A DNA stretch of 64,000 bases from Thalassobaculaceae bacterium (GTDB lineage: Bacteria; Pseudomonadota; Alphaproteobacteria; Thalassobaculales; Thalassobaculaceae): NCBI GenBank assembly GCA_029212785.1, contig JARGOG010000007.1, positions 1-64,000 of the forward strand. The letters are read 5' to 3'. Positions within the stretch are counted from its first letter, which is position 1. Each line of letters opens with the position of its first letter. This document shows positions 1 to 7,978 of this stretch, piece after piece. The translations under genes were made by a program, and so were the position numbers. Under the pieces are notes generated by a model, which worked only from the letters and a program-made list of their open reading frames with translations, was not told the DNA's origin and ran no database searches.

Positions 1-2
1 TT

Positions 3-2213
3 CAGCTCGGGGCTTTCCGCGACGAGGCAGCGGCACGCAGCGAATGGAACCGGCTGACCAAAAAGTACTCGAGTGTGTTGGGGGGTCTCAGCTTGCGGAT
101 CCAGCAGATCGATCTTGGCGCCGGCAACGATGTCGGGGTGTTCAATGTCGACGAGAACCGCAACACCCGCGGCACCGACGATTACCGTGGCGGGTCGGGC
201 AGCGACACGCTGCGCGTCGAGGTCTCGTCCGACATGCTCGACGGGCGTGCCGGCGACGACGTCTTCGCCGTCAAGGACTACTTCCAGGATATCAAGGATG
301 GCACCGCCAGCGCCGAGGCCACCAAGGTCTTCGAGGGGCTGGACCTGAAGGTCGACAGTTTCGAGAACGTCCAGTTCGTGGTCGACGGCGAGGTCACCGA
401 CATCAACCGTGGCCCGGTGGTCACCGGTGTCGAGCCGATCAGCCTGTCGATCAGCGAAGACGGCGGGCTCGACAGCGCCACCCTCGGCAGCGGCCGGAAC
501 AGTGAGGCCCTGGAGACGACGGCCGGCGCCGGCGAGGCCAGTCCGGGCAGCATCGCGCTGCTTTCCCAGGTGGCGGTCAGCGACGCCGACCGCGAGGACT
601 CGATCAGCCGGGCCGAGGTCCGCATCGAGAACCTGGGCACGGCCGGAACCGTGACCGTCGGCGGCGGTGTCGCCGGGATTACCGCCACCGTGACGGCCCA
701 GGAGGACGGCAGCGTCGTCGTCAGTTTCGAGGGCGATGCCTCTCCCGCCAGTTATACCGAGGCCCTGCGCTCGGTCTCGCTCAGCCTGTCGGAGACGCGA
801 TCGGGCGATGGCGAGGCCCGCATCAGTGTGGTCGTCGAGGACGAGCACGGTGCGTCCAACGAGGCGGTGACCGCCGATCTCGATATCGACGACGACCGCC
901 CGGAAGTGATCGACGGCGAGGGGGCGGACAGCCTGAGCGGCGGCGCCGGAGGGGATACCCTGACGGCGAGCGACGACGGCAACGACCTGATCGTCGGCGG
1001 CAACGGGTCCGACCAGATCTATGGCGGCTCCGGCAGCGACACGCTGTCCGGCGGCGACGGCGATGACTATATCGACGGCGGTTCCGGTGCCGATACCATG
1101 GCCGGCGGGCGTGGCGGCGACACGTTCGTGGCGACCGATGGCGACGTGATCACCGACTACGACAACCAGGATGTCGTGCGTATCAACGGTTCCTTCGGCG
1201 CCGACAACATCGCGCTGCAATCCGACGGGACCACCACGGAGGTCACGATCGATCTCGACGGCGACGGGGCCGGCGACGGCGCCTTCTCCATGACCGGCAA
1301 TTTCGACTCCGTGTCGGCCTCGAGCGATGGCGAGACGACGGATCTGTATTTCGGGTCGGGCCAGCCCAGCGGCTCGAACAATGGCGGCGGCGCCTCCAGC
1401 GGCGGTTCCGGCGGTGGGTCGAGCAATGCCAAGGCCGGCGAGACGCTGACCGGCACCGATGGCGACGATACGCTCAACGGCGGCCATGGCGACGACCTGC
1501 TCTCCGGCGGTGCCGGCAATGACGATCTGAACGGCGGCAATGGCAGCGACACCCTGTCGGGCGGTGCCGGCGACGACGATCTGGACGGCAGCCATGATCC
1601 CGACGTGCTGTATGGCGGCGAGGGGAACGATACGCTGAAGGGCGGCAATGGTTCCGACTCCCTGTCGGGCGGTGACGGCGACGACGTTCTGGAAGGCAGT
1701 CACGACGCCGATCAGCTCTCGGGCGGGGCCGGAAACGATACGCTGTCCGGCGGCAACGGTGCCGACACCATCGTCGGCGGCGAGGGTGACGATGCCCTGC
1801 GCGGCAGCCACGACAACGATGCGCTGTCCGGCGGTGCCGGCAACGACACGCTGTCAGCCGGCAACGGCAATGACACGCTCTCGGGCGGCGACGGCGATGA
1901 CGTGCTGGAAGGCGGCCACGGCGACGACGTGCTGTATGGCGGAGACGGGATCGACGAGGACGCGGCTCTCTTCGCCGAGGTCGAGTCCGGAGACGCGGTC
2001 GACCAGGACCAGGACTGGGTGTCGATGAGCGAAGGCGCGGCCGAGGACGATATCGGTGTCGGCGACGACGGCGGTACCGGCGACGGCGGTGATGACGGCG
2101 GCGACGGGGGTGACGGCTGGAACGACGGCGATGGCGATAACAGCGATCCCGGGGACGGCACACCTCTGAGCGAGGACCTGGACAGCAACATGCAGGTCGC
2201 CGGCTTCGGCTGA
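3..2213 (+). CDS. RTX calcium-binding repeat protein, 5' end cut by window
   Basis: The frame is open to the left edge (736 residues visible), so the true start is outside; the GTG at 75 is not convincing. After about 38 residues resembling a SPOR domain come RTX-like turns (GGSGSDTL, DGRAGDDVF), a cadherin/VCBS-like region (about residues 130-300, acidic and Thr/Ser rich), a first GGxGxDxLx nonapeptide block (about 300-365), a Gly/Ser linker, a second long nonapeptide block (about 480-645) and an acidic Gly/Asp tail. RTX nonapeptides bind Ca2+ outside the cell and are typical of type I secretion substrates. The convergent type I secretion operon that follows is the likely exporter (inference from context). 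No enzymatic domain was recognised; an adhesin or surface protein is the best guess. Confidence 0.85.
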   Translation, partial: QLGAFRDEAAARSEWNRLTKKYSSVLGGLSLRIQQIDLGAGNDVGVFNVDENRNTRGTDDYRGGSGSDTLRVEVSSDMLDGRAGDDVFAVKDYFQDIKDGTASAEATKVFEGLDLKVDSFENVQFVVDGEVTDINRGPVVTGVEPISLSISEDGGLDSATLGSGRNSEALETTAGAGEASPGSIALLSQVAVSDADREDSISRAEVRIENLGTAGTVTVGGGVAGITATVTAQEDGSVVVSFEGDASPASYTEALRSVSLSLSETRSGDGEARISVVVEDEHGASNEAVTADLDIDDDRPEVIDGEGADSLSGGAGGDTLTASDDGNDLIVGGNGSDQIYGGSGSDTLSGGDGDDYIDGGSGADTMAGGRGGDTFVATDGDVITDYDNQDVVRINGSFGADNIALQSDGTTTEVTIDLDGDGAGDGAFSMTGNFDSVSASSDGETTDLYFGSGQPSGSNNGGGASSGGSGGGSSNAKAGETLTGTDGDDTLNGGHGDDLLSGGAGNDDLNGGNGSDTLSGGAGDDDLDGSHDPDVLYGGEGNDTLKGGNGSDSLSGGDGDDVLEGSHDADQLSGGAGNDTLSGGNGADTIVGGEGDDALRGSHDNDALSGGAGNDTLSAGNGNDTLSGGDGDDVLEGGHGDDVLYGGDGIDEDAALFAEVESGDAVDQDQDWVSMSEGAAEDDIGVGDDGGTGDGGDDGGDGGDGWNDGDGDNSDPGDGTPLSEDLDSNMQVAGFG
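1500..1931 (+). repeat. Four 108-bp in-frame superrepeats of RTX nonapeptides
   Basis: Four consecutive 108-bp units (1500-1607, 1608-1715, 1716-1823, 1824-1931) each encode 36 residues, that is four RTX nonapeptides. In units 1-3 the fourth nonapeptide is altered to a GSHDxD form; in unit 4 it is GGHGDD. The regular 36-residue period suggests growth by duplication of four-turn blocks. Confidence 0.8.
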
Positions 2214-2255
2214 AGCCCTCACTGACCAGGCCGCTCTCTCTCCCAAGCCAGAGAC

Positions 2256-2286
2256 ATCCCGGACGCCCTTCGGGGCGATCCGGGAT
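2256..2286. repeat. REP-like palindrome between convergent genes
   Basis: ATCCCGGACGCCC, a short loop, then GGGGCGATCCGGGAT: an imperfect hairpin with one bulged base. No T-run follows, so it is not a classical Rho-independent terminator. It shares the ATCCCGG core with palindromes at 10534, 15122 and 23419. It lies in the 213-bp gap between the RTX gene and the type I secretion operon; nothing else is evident there. Confidence 0.5.
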
Positions 2287-2426
2287 CCGCGGCCGGCCAA
2301 GCGGCGCGCCCGGATCACGCTATGCGCGACCGGGACGCCGGACGGGTTCCCGCGACAAATCCCAGAGGTGTCTGGCGCCGCTACGCGGGCAGCGTAGCGA
2401 TCCGGAGTCAGTGCTCGGTCAAGGGG

Positions 2427-3785
2427 TCAGCGCTCGGTGAAGCCGATCTGGAAGGCCCGGGTGATCGGTTTGGCGAGGTAATCCAGCAGGGTGCGGTCCG
2501 AGGTGCGGATATCCGCCTGCACGATCATGCCCGGCAGCACCATGTGCTTGCCCTGTTCCTCGCCGAAATGATTGTGATCGAGCCGGATCACCACGTTGTA
2601 GAAGCTACCGCCATTGTCGGTCGTGATGGTCGTCGGCGAGATCCGCTCCACCTTGCCCGGCATGCCGCCGTACTGGGCGAAGTCGTAGGCGGTGATGCGC
2701 ACGGTCGCCTCCTGACCCGGCGAGACGAAGGCCACGTCTTTCGGGTTCAACAGTACTTCGACCACAAGATCGTCCTCGATGGGCACGATTTGCGCCACTT
2801 GGGCGCCCGGAGCGACGACCGCGCCCGGTGTGGTGAAGGCCAGGTCCTGGACGACACCGCGGATCGGCGACGTGATCTCAAGGCGTGCAAACCGGTCCTC
2901 GAAGCGGTGAATCGATTCCACCACTTCGGCACGCTCGGCGGAGATCGTGCTGATCTCCGCCAGCGCCTGGCTGTCACTTGTGCTTTCGAACGAGACCCGG
3001 CGCGCGTCGATCTCGGCGATCTCCTGGCGGGTCCGCGAGAGCAGGCCGTCAAGCTGGACCAGCTGGCCGCGCGTGCGGTTCAGGTCGCGCAGCACGTCGA
3101 GATAGGTGAAGCGCCGGGTCAGGCCCTTGTCGAGCAGCTCTTTGCGGAGCTTCTCCTCTTCCTCGATGAGTTTGATGCTCTCCTCAATCGTGCCGCGCTG
3201 GGACAGCAGGGTCGCGAGCTGGATGTTCTGGTCCTTCAACTGCTCGTCGAACAGCTGCATGCGGTCCTTGCGGGTCGCGAGGCTGGCGGCGAGCAGTTGG
3301 GTCTGTTCCTTGGTCAGGTCGGGATACGTGGCCTGCCAGGGGGCGAAATCCGGTTCGCGATGTTGGATCTGTGCATAGAGCCGCTCGAGGCGCATGGCCA
3401 GCGACGCGCCGCGGCTTCGAAGCTGGCGGAGTTCCGATCCGGCGCCGGTACCGCTCATACGCACAATGGTCTGACCGGGCTCGACGATGTCGCCGGGACG
3501 TACCATCACCTGCTCGATGATACCGCCCTCCAGGTGCTGCAGAACCGAGACATTGGTCGACGGTATGACCTTGCCGTCCGCACGTGCGACCTGATCGAGG
3601 CGCGCTGTCGCGGCCCAGGCGATCGCGCCGGCGACGGCCACGGCAAGCAGCAGGATGGTCAACCGGATCAGCCGCGGCGAACTGCTCTCCTCCAGATGGA
3701 TCGACTGGGCGAGATAGGAGGTCCGGCGCATCGCGGGCGAGCCGGCGGCGCGGGTCTGACGGGCGGGGACGGCGGCATTGCTCAT
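2427..3785 (-). CDS. Type I secretion membrane-fusion protein (HlyD family)
   Basis: 452 aa, the usual size for HlyD/PrtE-type periplasmic adaptors linking an inner-membrane ABC exporter to a TolC-like pore. It has a cytoplasmic N-tail, one membrane segment at about residues 39-59, a lipoyl/barrel-sandwich half with GGIIEQVMVRPGD, a long charged coiled-coil region (about 120-300), the second barrel half (ITSPIRGVVQDLAF) and a beta-barrel domain ending in the HlyD-like DRTLLDYLAKPI segment. Its ATG overlaps the stop of the upstream ABC gene (ATGA), so the two are translationally coupled. No TolC homologue lies in the window. Confidence 0.93.
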   Translation of the reverse strand: MSNAAVPARQTRAAGSPAMRRTSYLAQSIHLEESSSPRLIRLTILLLAVAVAGAIAWAATARLDQVARADGKVIPSTNVSVLQHLEGGIIEQVMVRPGDIVEPGQTIVRMSGTGAGSELRQLRSRGASLAMRLERLYAQIQHREPDFAPWQATYPDLTKEQTQLLAASLATRKDRMQLFDEQLKDQNIQLATLLSQRGTIEESIKLIEEEEKLRKELLDKGLTRRFTYLDVLRDLNRTRGQLVQLDGLLSRTRQEIAEIDARRVSFESTSDSQALAEISTISAERAEVVESIHRFEDRFARLEITSPIRGVVQDLAFTTPGAVVAPGAQVAQIVPIEDDLVVEVLLNPKDVAFVSPGQEATVRITAYDFAQYGGMPGKVERISPTTITTDNGGSFYNVVIRLDHNHFGEEQGKHMVLPGMIVQADIRTSDRTLLDYLAKPITRAFQIGFTER

Positions 3786-5908
3786 GAGCTTGGGGTCCCG
3801 GAGATCGAAAGGGAGTCGCGCTTCATCTCTGTGACGCGGCCCTGGTTGAGCTCGAACACGCGGTCGGCCAGGCGCATCGCGCTCGGCCGGTGCGTCACGA
3901 AGAAGATGGTGCGGTGGCCCTTGAGCGCCTGCAATTCGCGCGTCAGGGCCTCGTCGCCGCCGCCATCGAGATTCTGGGCCGGTTCATCCAGCAGCATCAC
4001 CGGGCTGTCCTTCAGCCAGATCCGGGCGAGCGACAGCTTCTGCTGGAAGCTTTCCGGCAGGCTGATGCTCTTCTCGTCGCCGACCACGGTGTCGAAGGCA
4101 TCCGGCAGGCTCTCGATCTCGTCGAGAACGCCGGCCCGGTCGCAGGCGTCACGCAGGGACTGGAACGGCGCGTCGGGACGGGCGAGGCGCAGGTTCTGGG
4201 CGATGGTGCCGTGGAACAGGTCGGTGGTCTGCGACAGGTAGCCGACATTGCGGCGATGCTCGACCGGGCCGAGGTGACGCATCTCCACACCGCCGAAAGA
4301 GATCGTGCCGGCCTGCGGGCGCAGCAGCCCGGCCATGATCTTGAGCAGTGTCGACTTGCCGGATCCGCTCGGCCCGATCAGGGCGACCATCTCGCCCGGC
4401 TTGACGTCGAGCGAGACGGCGAGCAGGGCCGGATCGGCATCCTGATTATAGCGGACCGACACACGTCGCACGGCGATGCTGGAGGTGAACCGGTGGTCGG
4501 CGACGCGGGTGTCGGTCGCGGTGTCCTCCGACTTCGCGCGCATCAGCCGGTCGACCTGGGCGATGGTACCGCGCATCTGCACCAGGCGCGGCAAGCTCTG
4601 ACAGCCGATCTGCGCCGGCATCAGGATGCGCCAGACCAGTGCCATGGAGGCGACCAGGGCGCCGGTGGTCATGGATTGGTTGATCACCGCCTCGGCACCG
4701 AAGGACAGCGTCATCAGGCCGGTCGCCATCAGCACGCCGTGCAGCAGCGACTGCAGGGTGGTGTTCAGCCGGGCCGAGCGGTTGCGTTCCAGCGCGGTGC
4801 GGGCGGAAAGCGGACGCAGGCGCTCCATGAAGGCCGATCCCAAGACGGTGGCTCGGATGCCGCGCTGCTTGGAGATCACTTCGGTTGCCAACTGGTCTCG
4901 GGCCGCTCGGGCGGTCGACGACCGGCGCTCGGCCCGCTGGATCGCCGGCACGAACAGCGCGCCGATCAGGGCGATGAACAGAAGCCCGATCAACGGAACC
5001 AGCACGATCGGGCGAGCGATGATCGCGATCACCAGGATCGAGGTGACGATCAGCGGGATCTCCAGGATCAGCGTCATCACCGGGGAATTCATGACATCCC
5101 GCAAGCCCTGGAACCCGCGGAAGCGCGAGAGCTGGGCGCCGAGCGTGCTGCCTTCGGTGCCGGTCGGGGGCAGCGAGAGGATCTTGCGGAACAGCTCGGT
5201 CGACAGCAGGTAGTCGACGCGTCCGGCGATATGGGCGACCGATGCGCCGCGGATCTGGCGCAGGCAGAAATCCACGACCAGCGCCAGCGCCACTCCCGGC
5301 AGCAGCCAGTAGAGGCTGCTCGGTGAGGCGGCGGGGATCACGCTGTCATATACCGTCATCACGAAGATCGGCACGATCACGCCGAACAGCGACCCGATCA
5401 CGCTGGTGATCGCCACCATGGATATCTCTCGGTGGAACCGACGGAATAGAGCGCCGACGAAGGACGTCTCCTGAGTCGCCCCGTCCTCGTCATCCTGGTT
5501 GCGGGCGAAGGTGTAGTAGTAGCCGATCACCCGCGACGCGCGGAATCGCACGACCTCTCGGGTGCGGCTGTCGAAGGCGGTGACTTCGCCGGCGGTGCGG
5601 CTCAGGATCACCAGCGGCACCCCGGAATCGGTCACGAACAGGCACGGCGTCAGGCGCGGGTCGATGTTCGCCGCGTTCCCTTTATGGCGCACGCTGACAT
5701 AGCCGAGCTCGGCCAGAACGTTGCGGAAATCGATCAGGTCGATGCGTTCCGCCACGTGGGGCAGGGCGCGCAGCAGGGCATCGGCATCCGGCGCCCAGCC
5801 GAGCGCGGTGAGCAGCGGCATCAGACAGGCGGCAAAGTCGGAAGCCTGCTCGAAGCGGCCCATCTCCTCCTGGCGCAACGCCTCGGCGAGACCGTCGCGG
5901 ACAACCAT
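3782..5908 (-). CDS. Type I secretion ABC transporter with C39-like N-domain
   Basis: 708 aa from ATG 5908; a TTG at 5917 overlapping the upstream stop is the alternative. Domain order: a C39-peptidase-like N-domain (about 20-135) lacking an evident catalytic Cys/His pair, as in HlyB-type exporters; ABC transmembrane region (about 160-430); nucleotide-binding domain. Walker A GPSGSGKST (about 512-520), Walker B MLLDE (about 638) and the H-loop His (VTHRP, about 673) are intact. The LSGGQ signature is replaced by LPESF (about 617). It is followed by the HlyD gene (4-nt overlap) and preceded by a second half-transporter, so a heterodimeric exporter is likely. Probable substrate: the adjacent RTX protein (inference). 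Confidence 0.9.
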   Translation of the reverse strand: MVVRDGLAEALRQEEMGRFEQASDFAACLMPLLTALGWAPDADALLRALPHVAERIDLIDFRNVLAELGYVSVRHKGNAANIDPRLTPCLFVTDSGVPLVILSRTAGEVTAFDSRTREVVRFRASRVIGYYYTFARNQDDEDGATQETSFVGALFRRFHREISMVAITSVIGSLFGVIVPIFVMTVYDSVIPAASPSSLYWLLPGVALALVVDFCLRQIRGASVAHIAGRVDYLLSTELFRKILSLPPTGTEGSTLGAQLSRFRGFQGLRDVMNSPVMTLILEIPLIVTSILVIAIIARPIVLVPLIGLLFIALIGALFVPAIQRAERRSSTARAARDQLATEVISKQRGIRATVLGSAFMERLRPLSARTALERNRSARLNTTLQSLLHGVLMATGLMTLSFGAEAVINQSMTTGALVASMALVWRILMPAQIGCQSLPRLVQMRGTIAQVDRLMRAKSEDTATDTRVADHRFTSSIAVRRVSVRYNQDADPALLAVSLDVKPGEMVALIGPSGSGKSTLLKIMAGLLRPQAGTISFGGVEMRHLGPVEHRRNVGYLSQTTDLFHGTIAQNLRLARPDAPFQSLRDACDRAGVLDEIESLPDAFDTVVGDEKSISLPESFQQKLSLARIWLKDSPVMLLDEPAQNLDGGGDEALTRELQALKGHRTIFFVTHRPSAMRLADRVFELNQGRVTEMKRDSLSISGTPSS

Positions 5909-5913
5909 CGTGC

Positions 5914-7647
5914 TCAAAGCCCGCCCCCGCTGGCGGTGAGGATCCGGGCCTGGGCCTGGACGTCGACGGTCGGCGCTTCATCCGAGGCCGCCGCGCCAAC
6001 CACGTCGCCGCCGATGGTGATCTCCCGATGGGCCAGCGCCTGAAAGGAAGGGCGTGGGGTGACCATCATGATCGTCGTGCTGGTTTGACGGCGCGCCAGG
6101 GCCGCCCGGAACCGGTCGTCCGCATCGCGATCGAGGTTCGAATTGCACTCGTCGATCAGGACGATGTCCGGCAGCCGCGCCAGCGCCCGGACGATCGGAA
6201 TCTGCTGGCGGATCGAGGCCGGCAGCGTCTCGCTACCGGTGGCCCGCACCTCGGTCTGGAAGCCGAGCGGCAATTTCGAGACCGCCTCGGTCAGCCCGAG
6301 CTCTTCGGCGATGTCCTCCGCCACTTCGATATGCTCGGGTGAGGAATCGAAACCGGTGATGTTGTCGAAGATCGTGCCTTCGAACAGCGACGGATTCTGC
6401 CCCAGATAGGCGATGCGTGAACGCAGCCACTCGTCGTCGAAGGCCTCGGCCTCGATGTTGTCGTATAACACCGTGCCACTGTCCGGCAGCAGGATGTGAC
6501 CGGCCAGCGCCAGCAGGGTCGACTTCCCGCCCCAATTGCCGCGCGAACTGACCAGAACCGTTTCCGCCGAATCGACCGCCAGGGTCAGATTCTCGAAGAC
6601 CGCGCGGCCGTTGGTGTAGGTGAAGGTCACGTCGCGGAACTCGATGGTGCCATGCAGGGATTCCCGCACGATACCGCCGCCGGAGGCGATGGTCGGCATC
6701 GCCGCCAGTTCCCGGATCCGCTGTTTGGCGATCCGCACCGACTGGTACTGGCTCCACAGCATCGAGGCCCGGTTCAGCGGCTGCAGCGCCCGGCCGGTCA
6801 GCAGCATGCAGGCGGCGATCCCGCCGATCGTCATGCTGCCGTTCACCACGGCCAGACTGCCGGCGGCGACGATGGAGATCTGCGCCGCCTGGGTCACAAG
6901 GTTGGTCAATGCCTGGGCCGAGATGCTGCCCTGGATCAGTTTGGCGGTGATCGTGGCGCTGGACTCCATCACCCGCTCGTAGCGCCGCTTCATCAGCGGC
7001 TCCATGGCGTAGGATTTGATGGTCGCGATACCGGTCAGCACTTCCATCATGAAGTTGGCCTGGGCCGAATTGTTGGCCTGACGCGCCTCCATCCGGCTGC
7101 GCACGGTCAGGCCGCTGATGACGGCGGCAATCGCGGTGATCACGACGAAGCTCAGCAGCACGAAGCCCAGCGGCCCGCCGATCAGGAAGACCAGGGCGAC
7201 GAACAGGATGAAGAACGGGAAGTCGACAATCAGCTGGGGCAGGTAGCCGGCGCGGGATTCGCGGATCGCGTCGATCGCGCCGAGCCGTTCCAGGTGCAGC
7301 GCCGTGGACTCTGTCTGGAAGCTGCGGGGGTCGGCGGCGAAGACCTTCTCCATCACCCCGAGAAAAGCGCGGTGTCCGTAGCGGGCGGCCCGGTGTCCGA
7401 CGATCGCGCCGCGGGCAATGCGGATCATCACGTCGATCGCCACCGCGCCCAGCACCCCGGCGGTCAACAGGCTCAGCGTGTATTCGGAGGCGTTCGGCAG
7501 AACCCGGTCATAGATGATCAGAATCGCGATCGGTAGCCCGGTCGCCATCAGATTCGAGATAAGCGACGCCAGCACGATCGACGGTGTCGCCGCGTTCGGA
7601 ATTTTCTCGATGTCCTTGGCGAAGCTGTTGTCGCTCGCGCTCATCAT
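5914..7647 (-). CDS. Second type I secretion ABC half-transporter, degenerate ATPase
   Basis: 577 aa: ABC transmembrane domain (about 22-300) plus nucleotide-binding domain, without a C39-like N-domain. Several ATPase motifs are altered. Walker A reads SRGNWGGKST (first Gly replaced by Arg, about 369), the signature is LPASI rather than LSGGQ (about 475), and the switch His is Pro (VTPRP, about 531). Walker B IVLIDE is intact. The protein probably binds but hydrolyses nucleotide poorly, and would pair with the downstream half-transporter. First gene of the ABC-ABC-HlyD operon. PrtD/HlyB-like family membership is clear; heterodimer formation is inference. Confidence 0.88.
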   Translation of the reverse strand: MMSASDNSFAKDIEKIPNAATPSIVLASLISNLMATGLPIAILIIYDRVLPNASEYTLSLLTAGVLGAVAIDVMIRIARGAIVGHRAARYGHRAFLGVMEKVFAADPRSFQTESTALHLERLGAIDAIRESRAGYLPQLIVDFPFFILFVALVFLIGGPLGFVLLSFVVITAIAAVISGLTVRSRMEARQANNSAQANFMMEVLTGIATIKSYAMEPLMKRRYERVMESSATITAKLIQGSISAQALTNLVTQAAQISIVAAGSLAVVNGSMTIGGIAACMLLTGRALQPLNRASMLWSQYQSVRIAKQRIRELAAMPTIASGGGIVRESLHGTIEFRDVTFTYTNGRAVFENLTLAVDSAETVLVSSRGNWGGKSTLLALAGHILLPDSGTVLYDNIEAEAFDDEWLRSRIAYLGQNPSLFEGTIFDNITGFDSSPEHIEVAEDIAEELGLTEAVSKLPLGFQTEVRATGSETLPASIRQQIPIVRALARLPDIVLIDECNSNLDRDADDRFRAALARRQTSTTIMMVTPRPSFQALAHREITIGGDVVGAAASDEAPTVDVQAQARILTASGGGL

Positions 7648-7978
7648 TTCGTCTCACGGGACCAGGGTAGTTCCGAAGTCATACCGCAGATCCAAGAAAA
7701 TTGAACTAATTCTCATAGATCTTGCCGGAACCGGCGCAAAGCAGCGCGTTTCCAAGGCTCCGAACCGGTCATACCCGGTCGCGCCGGGATGTCCAAAAGC
7801 CGATTCGCATCGGATCGATGCTGTTGGTCACCAAGGCGCAGCCAAAAGTGTACCCTGTTCGCCGGTGATCAACAACGCGTAGCGTGCGGAGCTCATCTGG
7901 GCGCTATATATTGCGGCTGAGATCGACGAGTGGCCCGTCGGTCCAGACTGGTGCGAGGCCATGCGAGGGAAAACGAAC
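7648..7978. other. 331-bp divergent intergenic region, no gene seen
   Basis: Separates the type I secretion operon (minus) from the ThyX-like gene (plus) and should hold both promoters. Visible elements are a TATATT-like -10 at 7907-7912 for the plus-strand gene, an A/T-rich stretch at about 7695-7720 on the secretion-operon side, and small GC dyads (CCCGG-N5-CCGGG near 7775). No convincing small ORF or RNA gene was recognised. Confidence 0.4.

Noticed and set aside
900-1960. CRISPR-like periodicity
   Set aside because: The periodic units are contiguous in-frame RTX nonapeptide codons without unique spacers.
2322-4241. 639-aa plus-strand open frame over the HlyD and ABC genes
   Set aside because: Arg/Gln/His-rich translation with no domain; it is the complement of well-supported secretion genes. 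High GC creates such shadow frames.
3782-5908. Active C39 leader peptidase in the ABC transporter N-domain
   Set aside because: No clear catalytic Cys/His pair in the N-domain; best read as the non-catalytic C39-like domain of HlyB-type exporters.
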